Below, one piece after another: positions 1-7,800 of a stretch of 11,816 nt of DNA. The stretch comes from OMOG01 sp041485845. Its GTDB lineage: Bacteria > Acidobacteriota > Terriglobia > Bryobacterales > Bryobacteraceae. How positions within the stretch are numbered: the stretch's first letter is position 1; the number at the start of each line of letters is the position of its first letter. The stretch is from assembly GCA_041485845.1 (NCBI GenBank), contig JBGPKH010000239.1:1-11816 (forward strand), written 5' to 3'. The notes beneath the pieces are model-generated. The model saw nothing but the letters and a program-made list of their open reading frames with translations, searched no databases and was not told the DNA's origin. The position numbers were made by a program, and so were the translations under genes.

Positions 1-58
1 ACAGGCCTCCGGAAGCCCGGCGTCGGTGCTGTACCCCATCAGATTCGCGAAAGTCGGG

Positions 59-982
59 CTAGAGACGGACCTTCTGTAACGTGACTGTGGTATCGGCTGG
101 AATTCCAACGGTGGGATCGCCCTGGAGGTAGCCGAGCGAAGCCAGGAACAAATCGATCTGCCGGAGCACCGGGGTGTGCCAAGGCGAGCTATCGCTGCGG
201 TTGAAAAACCCGTGTCTCTGACCATCAGCGGTATAGAATTCGGCTCGGGTCCCGGCGCCGATCAGTTGCCTGGCGAAAACGCGCGCCTTCTCTTGCAGGG
301 GATCCTCAGTGCCAAAGAACAGGATGGCAGGAGGGCCGCCTGCCGTCACTTTCCAACTAGCGATGAACGCGCCGAGCGGACCTTCCGCGGCCTGCGCTTG
401 TTCCGGCGTTAAGCGGCTGCGGTCCGGGAAACCAAACGCGGGGTTGACTAGCACTAACGCGTCAGGTTTGCAAGAGATCGAACCGTCCTCACCATCCGGC
501 TCGAAGGTCGTATTGTAAGCCGCGAAGGCGGCGATGGACGCACCCGAGGAGCCGCCGCCAGCGATCACGCGGCTGCCGTCGATCCCCAGCCGCGGCGCGT
601 TCGTGCGTAACCAGCGGACGGCGCTCTTGCCATCTTCGGCGCACGCCTGCGGCGGGGTGTGGTGGAGGCTTTCGATCCGGTACTCTGCCGAGGCCGAAAC
701 CAGACCTCGCGTGGCGAAGTACTCCGCTGTGCTTGCAAACTGTGCCGGACTCCCGGTCGCACAGCTACCACCAAAGAAGAAGACGATCGCCGGCCGCCGA
801 TCCGCGGCCCTCCAGTCGGGCGGAAAAAAAAGGTTGATCTTCAGATCTCCTTGCGGTGTTGCCTTATATGCAACGACGGCTCTATTGCCGACTGGCCGGA
901 AATCAGTGTCGATCGGCTTCAGGGCTGCGGGCATGCGGCTGACCACAAACAGCAACGCCAGCACCACTCGCATAATCTGCAT
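59..982 (-). CDS. Secreted alpha/beta hydrolase (esterase/lipase type)
   Basis: The product is 307 residues long. It starts with a probable signal peptide (Arg5, then a hydrophobic run at about residues 6-15 and small residues near 20), so the enzyme is probably exported. Catalytic features are visible: a GGSSG nucleophile elbow with Ser145, an acid at Asp227 in GTEDP, and His257 in GQRHGFF. The oxyanion region reads FFFGGS (68-73) where acetyl-esterase relatives often have HGGG. The substrate is probably an ester of a carbohydrate or small molecule, and cannot be named from sequence. A longer reading to 1201 exists, but the ATG at 982 is preferred because GGAGG lies just upstream and the signal peptide follows directly. 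The gene is unrelated to the tail module and is likely part of the host backbone. Confidence 0.9.
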   Translation of the reverse strand: MQIMRVVLALLFVVSRMPAALKPIDTDFRPVGNRAVVAYKATPQGDLKINLFFPPDWRAADRRPAIVFFFGGSCATGSPAQFASTAEYFATRGLVSASAEYRIESLHHTPPQACAEDGKSAVRWLRTNAPRLGIDGSRVIAGGGSSGASIAAFAAYNTTFEPDGEDGSISCKPDALVLVNPAFGFPDRSRLTPEQAQAAEGPLGAFIASWKVTAGGPPAILFFGTEDPLQEKARVFARQLIGAGTRAEFYTADGQRHGFFNRSDSSPWHTPVLRQIDLFLASLGYLQGDPTVGIPADTTVTLQKVRL

Positions 983-986
983 GTTT

Positions 987-991
987 CCTCC
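987..991 (-). promoter_or_regulatory. Shine-Dalgarno site of the hydrolase
   Basis: GGAGG on the minus strand, four bases before the ATG at 982. It decides the start against the longer in-frame reading, whose first 73 residues look non-coding. Confidence 0.75.
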
Positions 992-1129
992 CGACCGCCA
1001 TATTCTCTCATGGCAAGCTCGGGCGCAACGCCCGGCTGGGAATCCGGAAATTGGACACTCATCGATGGCCAGTTCGAGCGGTGAACTGGGGCCGCCCGCA
1101 AAATACAGAAACGAAACAACGATTCTGGC

Positions 1130-1164
1130 TGGCTCCCCACACTGGACATGTTTCGAACTTTTGC
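1130..1164. repeat. Dispersed repeat, copy A
   Basis: Bases 1135-1164 match 2016-2045 at 26 of 30 positions without gaps, in direct orientation. The left part (1130-1140, TGGCTCCCCAC) is identical to 2129-2139, which belongs to a tRNA-3'-end-like sequence. Copy A therefore combines the left end of one motif with the right end of another. The function is unknown. It could be the edge of a lost mobile element or a genome-wide intergenic repeat. Confidence 0.6.
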
Positions 1165-1505
1165 CGGGGAAAGGGGGTGTGCTCGAACTGGTGAGCGACA
1201 CGCGGGATCAACGGGTTGCATCGATGCCTGACAATTACGCTCCGGTGAAGAGCCGCTTGCTTCTCCGCCTGGTGCGGACTGGCCACCAGCGAGAGTCGCA
1301 GAGATTTCCGCGCCCCATGGGGCCGCTCGCAGCCGGAGGAGAGCCATCATCGGTTCAAGGCGGAATGGAGCGATCATCACGCCACCTGCACATTGGTGAT
1401 AGCGTCAGAGACAAGAGTGGACTAATTTAGCACTAGCTGAACGGTGGCAACCAGGGCATCAACGGGAACGGTGAAATGCAAACTTCGGCTCTGGTAGAAT
1501 GCTGG

Positions 1506-1724
1506 ATGATGAAGTATCGTGTCTACCTGGAACAGGACGAGGACGAGATATTTGTCGCCACTTGCCCGGCTTTGCCAGGGTGTGTATCCCAGGGCCGCAC
1601 CCGATCAGAAGCAACCGAGAATATTCGTGAGGCCATCGAAGGATACCTAAAAAGCCTCCGCAAGCATGGTGATCCTGTGCCTCCCAGCATCCTCGAAGAG
1701 GTCATCGAGGTTGCAGGCGGATGA
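1506..1724 (+). CDS. hicB: HicB family antitoxin
   Basis: The protein has 72 residues (71 if translation starts at the second of the two adjacent ATGs at 1506 and 1509). It shows the HicB partial RNase H-like fold signature: MKYRVYLEQDED, then the core CPALPGCVSQGRT, the helix EATENIREAIEGYL, and a C-terminal VIEVAGG. HicB proteins bind and neutralise HicA, and many also repress their own promoter. No separate DNA-binding domain is visible here beyond the short core. It overlaps hicA by four bases (ATGA), so the two are translationally coupled. An in-frame ATG at 1476 with a GGTGA-like site would add ten residues that do not fit the family. Confidence 0.9.
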   Translation: MMKYRVYLEQDEDEIFVATCPALPGCVSQGRTRSEATENIREAIEGYLKSLRKHGDPVPPSILEEVIEVAGG

Positions 1725-1942
1725 AACTGCCGGTCGTTTCCGGCAGCCAGGCAGTCAAGGCATTCCGAAAAGCCGGATACGAACTCGATGAGCAGCACGG
1801 CAGTCACATGATTCTACGACGCAACGATCCTCCGCATAGACGGCTCTCCGTTCCAAACCATAAAGAACTTGGCAAAGGGACCCTTCGGGCGCTGATTCGA
1901 GAGGCCGGGCTTACGGTGGAAGAATTCGCGAGGCTGCTCTAA
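1721..1942 (+). CDS. hicA: HicA family mRNA interferase toxin
   Basis: The protein has 73 residues, the usual size for HicA/YcfA. The dsRBD-like fold is recognisable: an N-terminal helix GSQAVKAFRKAGY, the catalytic segment HGSHMILRR with His29, then VPNHKELGKGTLRALIREAGL and the last helix VEEFARLL. HicA cleaves mRNA and tmRNA independently of ribosomes and is held inactive by HicB. The start ATG lies inside the end of hicB. All key residues are present, so the toxin looks intact. The antitoxin-first order (hicB-hicA) is a common variant. Confidence 0.93.
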   Translation: MKLPVVSGSQAVKAFRKAGYELDEQHGSHMILRRNDPPHRRLSVPNHKELGKGTLRALIREAGLTVEEFARLL

Positions 1943-1983
1943 GATCGCCGCCCGTGGTGGGCGCCGGCCGGACCGTCGTGTAG

Positions 1984-2003
1984 AGTTCGAATCCCGTCTG
2001 GGG
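1984..2003 (+). other. tRNA T-arm-like fragment, plus strand
   Basis: The sequence reads GTTCGAATCCC followed by GTCTGGGG, which resembles a T loop followed by an acceptor 3' strand. No matching D or anticodon arm and no CCCCAGA 5' acceptor strand lie upstream, so this is not a functional tRNA. It may be a remnant or chance. Confidence 0.3.
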
Positions 2004-2021
2004 TTTTGAAGTTTGCCCCAG
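1998..2021. repeat. Small hairpin downstream of hicA
   Basis: CTGGGG and CCCCAG form a perfect 6-bp stem around a 12-base loop, about 55 bases after the hicA stop. No U-run follows, so a factor-independent terminator is not supported. It overlaps repeat copy B. Confidence 0.35.
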
Positions 2022-2045
2022 TCTGGACAAGTTGCGAACTTTTGC
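2016..2045. repeat. Dispersed repeat, copy B
   Basis: This is the direct-repeat partner of 1135-1164 (26/30 identical; shared cores CTGGACA and CGAACTTTTGC). The two copies are 881 bases apart and bracket hicBA. They could be the scars of a cassette insertion or two copies of a genome-wide repeat. Confidence 0.6.
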
Positions 2046-2128
2046 GGGCCAACTTGCACTGTGATCGAACGTGTCAACGCGTAACGTTTTCAGAATGATC
2101 GGTGTGGGTCGCCGACGCTTGTCCATAC

Positions 2129-2152
2129 TGGCTCCCCACGTAGGATTCGAAC
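2129..2152 (-). other. Truncated tRNA 3'-end-like sequence, candidate attachment site
   Basis: On the minus strand it reads GTTCGAATCCTAC followed by GTGGGGAGCCA: a T loop, the T-stem 3' strand, a seven-base acceptor 3' strand, a discriminator base and encoded CCA. It resembles the end of a tRNA-Asn-type gene. The other half is missing: the 5' T-stem strand (GGAAG) pairs poorly and no TCCCCAC acceptor partner follows. Such 3' fragments are left where integrases use tRNA genes as attachment sites. It lies 37 bases past the stop of the last tail gene (2190). Confidence 0.4.
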
Positions 2153-2189
2153 TTCCCAGCGTCGTATCGCCCCCCAGACTCCCATCCCT

Positions 2190-4883
2190 CTACCTCCCCA
2201 TGAACCGCCCGCGACCCCGCCCGCCTTTCCCCATCGGCAACCCAATCCCTATTAAACAGAATTGATCGAGCGCGAACAGCACCACCGATTCCACCCCCGC
2301 CCCCAGCGCCAGCGACCGCTCCTTGTCCCATGGGGTCGTGTAGTCCCCGATCCCCACCAAGTGACTGCTCTTCGACGCCGGGAACCCCAGCCCCATGGGC
2401 AGCCCGATCGACTCGCGCGCCTTGTCCAGATTCCGGTTCCCCGTGTAAGTGAAATTCTCCGTCTTCAGACACGCCAGGTTCGCCGCGGTCCACTGCGCCA
2501 ACGGAAAATTAATCACGCGATTGAGAGCCGTATCGTTCACGTCCGGCGGATACAGCACCTCGAAGCGCGCGTCCGCGTGGCTCGCCCGCACGAACGCCAT
2601 AATCGACTGCGTGAACGCGCCGATCAGCCCCGGCAAGAACGCGCACTCGTCTGGATACGCGCCCGGGTTCGCATTCTGGTTGGCAATCACTGCCATCGGC
2701 CGCCCGTATGCCGCTTGAAACGCGCTCTTCGTGTAGTCGTCGTAAAACGGCATGCTCGCGCCATCCGCGAAATACCACCACTCGACCTCGCCGAATTGCA
2801 GGTAGGGGGTCACCCCTGCGGCCGTCATCACATCCGCCATATCGAGGTAGATCTGCTTCCAGAACGCCGCGCTTGCCGGCGAGAAATTCGTCTGCAACGC
2901 CGGCGTGTTCAGCCACACCGGCCCGTCCGCGTATCTCTGTGCAATCCCGGCCGCGAGGCTGTCGTCGCCGTGGCGCAATTCCATACTGAAAGCCGCCGCG
3001 ACATCGATCCCGTACCCCTTCAGCGCCTGGAAGAAGCTGCGGCTCCAGTCGCGCGCCGCGCGATTCATCCGCGGCGCCGCGGCCAGATCGGTCCGCCACG
3101 CGCCGTTCGTTCCGCCGCTGAGCGTCGCACCGCTGGTGGTCGCCGTGAATTGGCCGCTGCCCGTGGTAGCCGCGATGCCGATGGCGTTGCCTTCGATCCC
3201 CATCGGCCGCGCGGTGATCGTCAGCGTCGCCCCATTGGCCTGCGCCCAAACCGCCGACGAGCCCGCCGCGATCCACAACTCGAAACACTTCGCGATGCTC
3301 GCCGCCGTATCGCCGATCAGGTTCAAATGCGAAATCACGCTCCCCGCCAGCGTGATCTGCGTCGTGCCCCCGAACTGCGGCGTTCCCGAAAACGCGATGG
3401 CGCCCGAAGCGTATTGGTTCCCCGCGCAGCTCAGCTCGTAGAACCACATGGCGCCCGCGTAGTGATTGGCGCGTCCCTTGAACCCGAGCGTGTCGATCAG
3501 CCACGCCGTCCGTTCCGGCGCGATCGCCAGCGAATGGTCGGTGTCCCAGTCGGTGGCCAGCGTAGTGGTCGGCGAGACGTCGAACACCGGCAGTGCCGTG
3601 GCCGGAATCGCGATCTCGAAGAAGTCGAAGAAGACATCCGTTCCACCGGCCCCGCTGTGGGTCACCGTCACCGTATGCGTCCCCTGAAACTGGCCCAACG
3701 GAACCCGGATCAAAACGTCCTCGAGGGCGCGCTTCAGGTTCACCGTCAGCGGCGCGTTCGAATCCACCTGCACCGTGATCTGCCCGCCGTTGTCGCAGTA
3801 CCTCGTCCCCAGGTACAGCGCGTGCGCGTACGGCGCGGTATACGTGCATTGCACGCGCGCGCCCGACGCTGTGGTGTGGCGGATCGATCCCGCGGAGTAA
3901 TTCCCGCGCTCCTCCACCCACGCGCCCATGTACACCACGTCCGGCGCGCCGTCTTCGATCCTCCGGCTCCCCTGCCCCGCGACGCTGTACAGCAGGTTCG
4001 TGCCCGTCACCTGCCAGTTCGACACCACTACCGAGAACTCGCTCCGCTGAAAGTTCCCCGCCTGCAAGTCCGCCGCCCAGGTCCACCGCAGCTTGCGCAC
4101 ATTGCCGGTTGGCACGGCGAGCCCGTCGTCCCCCGTCAGGTTGCTGAAGTCCAGATCCACCCGCCACTGCTGCGGCGAGATGCCCCCGCTGAACATCCCC
4201 CACGAAGGCGACCACGACTCCGTCCCCGCGCCAAAAACCGTGCCGTACACTCCGACCCGATTCCCGTTCGATCCCGGCGCGCCGTGATACGTCAGCGTAA
4301 TGACCGCGCCGTTCGCGCCCGCAGTCACACCGTTGGTAGCGCTGGCCGCATTGATGAAGCCCGCGAGCCCCGCCACTGCGCTGGCCAGCGTGTCGCCCGC
4401 CGCGATCAAGTAGTTCGAGTGCTGATCGAGCCACGCCAACTCGATGTAGTCCCCGGGCGTCGGATCGCCATGCAACTCGAACTGCACGGCCGGCTGCGTG
4501 TAACTGCCCACCGCCGTCGCGTACTGCTTCAACAGAACGCGGTGAAACTTCTCGACGCCGCCCGATTCCTCCCAGATTCTCAAATACGACCAGCCGATCG
4601 AATCGTACGTCGTCGAGTCCATCGGGACGCTGTTCGTGCGAGCCTCGTCATAGCTCAACCGCACGCCGCTCAAGTTACCGTCCGGTAACTTACGCAGCGC
4701 GGGATGCTCGAACACGTTGTCCCGGCTCCATTCGAGCACCACCCAATCGAACTGCTGCCGCCAGCAACCCGAAACCGTGAATCCGATAGCGCTGGTGGCG
4801 CTCAACGCCGCCACCGTCGAGGGCTGCTGAAAATAACATTGCAGGTCCCGATCCGGCCGAAGTTTGGTGAGTTGGTCTGGCAT
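2190..4883 (-). CDS. Large phage tail fibre/sheath-like protein with TIM-barrel-like region
   Basis: This 897-residue protein is the last gene of the tail module. A beta-type domain occurs twice, at about 134-244 and 495-600. Both copies share, in order, GDTxAS, ANGA, GN, SGG and WRxDL. Similar beta domains occur in Mu-type tail sheath and other tail proteins. Residues 310-428 look like a jelly-roll, carbohydrate-binding-type region. A TIM-barrel-like region seems to begin near 445 (DWDTDHSLAIAPERTAWL), is interrupted by the second beta copy, and resumes at about 600-870 with LQFGEVEWWYF (695-705), where Glu699 or Glu701 could be catalytic if it is a glycosidase. The tail end is Gly/Arg-rich. 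Its ATG overlaps the previous stop (TAATG). The likely role is a tail-surface or tail-tip protein that contacts cell-surface sugars. A non-contractile sheath role is the alternative. Confidence 0.8.
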   Translation of the reverse strand: MPDQLTKLRPDRDLQCYFQQPSTVAALSATSAIGFTVSGCWRQQFDWVVLEWSRDNVFEHPALRKLPDGNLSGVRLSYDEARTNSVPMDSTTYDSIGWSYLRIWEESGGVEKFHRVLLKQYATAVGSYTQPAVQFELHGDPTPGDYIELAWLDQHSNYLIAAGDTLASAVAGLAGFINAASATNGVTAGANGAVITLTYHGAPGSNGNRVGVYGTVFGAGTESWSPSWGMFSGGISPQQWRVDLDFSNLTGDDGLAVPTGNVRKLRWTWAADLQAGNFQRSEFSVVVSNWQVTGTNLLYSVAGQGSRRIEDGAPDVVYMGAWVEERGNYSAGSIRHTTASGARVQCTYTAPYAHALYLGTRYCDNGGQITVQVDSNAPLTVNLKRALEDVLIRVPLGQFQGTHTVTVTHSGAGGTDVFFDFFEIAIPATALPVFDVSPTTTLATDWDTDHSLAIAPERTAWLIDTLGFKGRANHYAGAMWFYELSCAGNQYASGAIAFSGTPQFGGTTQITLAGSVISHLNLIGDTAASIAKCFELWIAAGSSAVWAQANGATLTITARPMGIEGNAIGIAATTGSGQFTATTSGATLSGGTNGAWRTDLAAAPRMNRAARDWSRSFFQALKGYGIDVAAAFSMELRHGDDSLAAGIAQRYADGPVWLNTPALQTNFSPASAAFWKQIYLDMADVMTAAGVTPYLQFGEVEWWYFADGASMPFYDDYTKSAFQAAYGRPMAVIANQNANPGAYPDECAFLPGLIGAFTQSIMAFVRASHADARFEVLYPPDVNDTALNRVINFPLAQWTAANLACLKTENFTYTGNRNLDKARESIGLPMGLGFPASKSSHLVGIGDYTTPWDKERSLALGAGVESVVLFALDQFCLIGIGLPMGKGGRGRGRFMGR

Positions 4884-7800
4884 TACAATCGCACCAGCAC
4901 CGTCAGGTCTGCCCCCGGATTCACTTGTCCCGCCGACAGCACGGATAACGTCAGCTTCGCGCCCGAGACCAGCGGCGGCAGCGTCAATCCGCTGACGCTA
5001 TTGGAAACGATCATGCCCGCCGCGAACGATAACGTGCAGTACGACGCCCCGTTCACGTTCAACTGGACCTGCACCGCCGCGTCGGCAGCCGTTCCCAAAA
5101 TCGCGAACAAATCCCGCACCGCGTGCGATGCTTCCATCACAATGGCCGGCGCTACCGATTGATCCACCGCCAGGTAGCCATTCACCTGGATCGAATACTG
5201 CCCGCCCGAAAGCGTGCGCAGCCCGCAATCGTCGTTATTAGTCAGGTAGATGCTGCGCGCCGCGCTGTTCCCCCGGCCGTTGGTGACGCGTAGTTCGGCG
5301 CTCGCGATCCGGATGTCCGGTGCGGGGATCGGGAAGGACCAACTCCCGCTGTAGGGGCTGCCGAAGAAGTCCGGCGGAAACGGCGCGATCACGGTTAGAT
5401 TCGCCAGCGTGTACACCGGCGTCTGCGCCGCATGCGCCGCGGCCTGCGTGCCGTCGATCCCACGCGTCACGCTATACTGCGTCCCGTTGTTCTGCTCCAC
5501 CCGCATGACTTCCGCGTCGAGCTGAATCAACGCGCCCACCTGCGCCGATCCCGCCGAGTTCAACGTCAATGTCGTATCCCCCGCCGCCACCACCCCCGCC
5601 AGCGCGAGCGCCGGCTTGCCCTGCAATTCGTCCCAGTAGTGCATCGTCAACGTCGCCGACGAAATCGACCGCGTGTTCGTCAAATCCGTGAACGAGACGC
5701 CGCTCAAGATCGCCGTCCCGCCGCGTGGGTCGGCCGACATCCCAAAGAAAGGAGCCGGCGGAAAGTCGCTGTCGCCGCCGCCCGCGCCGCTGCCGCCGAT
5801 CTGCCAGCGCGTCACCGTCGATAACTCGGCTGTCGATTCCATATCGTTCACGTTGGCCGCCCGCCCGCTGATCTGCACCGTTTCTCCCGCCTGATTCGGA
5901 ATGGCGAACTGCACCGGACTGCTCTTGGCCAGCGCGCCGAACCGCCAACCGCTCTCCGCCACCACGAAAAAGCTGGTCGCATCCGGCGCAATCGACCACG
6001 CCGGCGAAACTGTCAACGTCGTAGCGGTGTTCGCCGAGATCGTTCGCTCCTGTCCTGCGCCGTGCCCTCGCGTGATCCGCGCGACCATCCCGCGATAGCG
6101 ATTCACGGTCATCTGCAACGTCCCATTGCCGGCCGTGTTCGAGGAATGTACCGCCGCCGCGCTCTCGGGTTGCAGTTCCATGCGCCAGTAGAAATTGGCA
6201 TGGTCGAAATTCGCATCGGGAGCCGCGACCAACTGATCGAGCAACCCGGTGTCCGTGAACTGCGTCGCCATGGGCTGATCGGAGGCGATACGGTAAAGCT
6301 GCGCCGGCGTCGCGCCGCGATACACGTGAAACGCGCTCGTCGCCGATGGAAAGCTCAACCCGGAGAGGGTCACGCTGCTCCCGTCGCTCAACGTGCTCGC
6401 CGCGACGATAAACGACAATCCGCTCTCCCCGCCTGCGCCGTCCGCCCCCGCAACCGCGTAGTAGAAAGTCTGCCCGCCGTTCAGCGTCCCGCCCGTCCCG
6501 ATGGTCGCCGCCAGACTCACCAGCGGCACTCCCAGGCTGCACGCTTGAACGATGGCCGGCGAAACGAAGCTGACTGTCACACTCGTTTCTACCGTGCCAT
6601 CGCTGCTGGTGGCCGCCGACTCCCCAACGCCGAACTGAATGTCCCCATTGACATCCAGTTCGGTCCCCATCAGCGGCCGGGGCAAGCCGACTCCTGGGTT
6701 GCCCTGCTGGACCGTCCCAGAGGGCGAAGTCACCTGCCCGTTCGTGTCCGCGTACCACGCATCGTCATGGATTTGCGCCGCGATCGTGGACGTGCGGTAA
6801 TTCGTTGCCGGCGAGATCTTCTGCACGCGAAACGGCTGGCGGTTGAAGCCCTCCTTTAAATAGGTCACGGTGATCAGGTCGCCCGGCCGGATCCCGAAGG
6901 ACTTGACGCTCGTTTCGAATTGGATGTAAGTGTTCCCGCGAATCGATTTGTCGAGCGTGAATTTCAAAATGCGCGCGGCCTGGTCGTAGTTCGGCAGCCC
7001 CAATGCCGGCAGCGTCGCCGAAACCTGCTGGCCCGTTAACCGCGCGTCGTTCGGGTCGGCCATCTGGTAGCTGTCCTGCTGATACCCATTGAGCGCGTCC
7101 TGAAACTCCACCGTGAGCGCGTTGGGCGTGTCGGCGATGCCGCGCGACGTCACCGCCACGCTGGGCGCTCCGTTCGCCAGCCGCATGATTCCCGAGTAGC
7201 CGTTACTGCCGTCGCCGAATTCGTAGCTTGGCCAGCCTCCGTTCCACACCGACTGGCTGTTCGACCACTCGGGCTTGGACGGCCGTTCCAGCGCCGCCGT
7301 GTTCTCCACGTGCAGTTGCAGCAACCCCGCGTTCCCGTAGGTCAGGTACAGCCGGCCGGTGTTGCGCACGCCGCGAACGATGTCTCCGCAACTGCGGCGG
7401 TTCTGCAAAACCAGGTTGCACTGAAACCGCGGAATGGCGATGGCGTTGCCGTTGAGATCCGTCGACGCGATGGTCTGGTCGCAAAACGCCGCCGCCGCGG
7501 CGAAGCTCGCGAGGTCGATCTCCGATGCGCTCCAGCCGGCGCGCCGCAGGACGTCCAGCAGGATCCACGCCGGATTGCTCGAGAACTGATCGCTGACGTA
7601 AGTCCCGTCCGCCGCGTAGACCGGCGCCTTCAGGCCCTGCGCCAGCACCTTTACGGTGGGCAGCGAAGCCCCGTTGTTGAGGCTGTTCGGGACCACCACG
7701 GAAAGGTACGCCATGCTGCCGTAGGGGTCGCCGGCCGGCTGCCCGCCCGCGTCCGTGAAGTTCGGGTCGAACGCGCCATCGCGCGTGCCCAGCGTTTCGA

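Larger units (their letters stand above)
983..1505. other. Gene-free stretch between hydrolase and hicBA
   Basis: Several overlapping open frames exist on both strands, but none resembles a known protein and they are explained by high GC. The stretch holds the hydrolase start region, one copy of a dispersed repeat (1130-1164) and presumably the promoter for hicBA. I could not find a convincing -35/-10 pair. Confidence 0.6.

Noticed and set aside
1..58. Possible start or end of another minus-strand gene left of the hydrolase
   Set aside because: One frame gives a plausible peptide with an ATG at 39, but there is no ribosome site and the stretch is too short to support a gene.
983..1201. N-terminal extension of the hydrolase to 1201
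   Set aside because: The added 73 residues look non-coding and cross repeat copy A, while a strong GGAGG and a signal peptide support the start at 982.
1930..2005. A complete tRNA on the plus strand
   Set aside because: Only a T-arm-like part is seen. No acceptor 5' strand, D arm or anticodon arm can be fitted.
2509..4434. A long minus-strand open frame overlapping the fibre gene in another phase
   Set aside because: Very Arg/Gly-rich, no motifs, and incompatible with the well-supported frame that is coupled to the upstream gene.
2262..4688. An 808-codon plus-strand open frame opposite the large fibre gene
   Set aside because: It is Arg/His/Pro-rich with no recognisable domain, lies exactly antisense to a protein with clear internal domain repeats, and is what high-GC codon use produces on the opposite strand.
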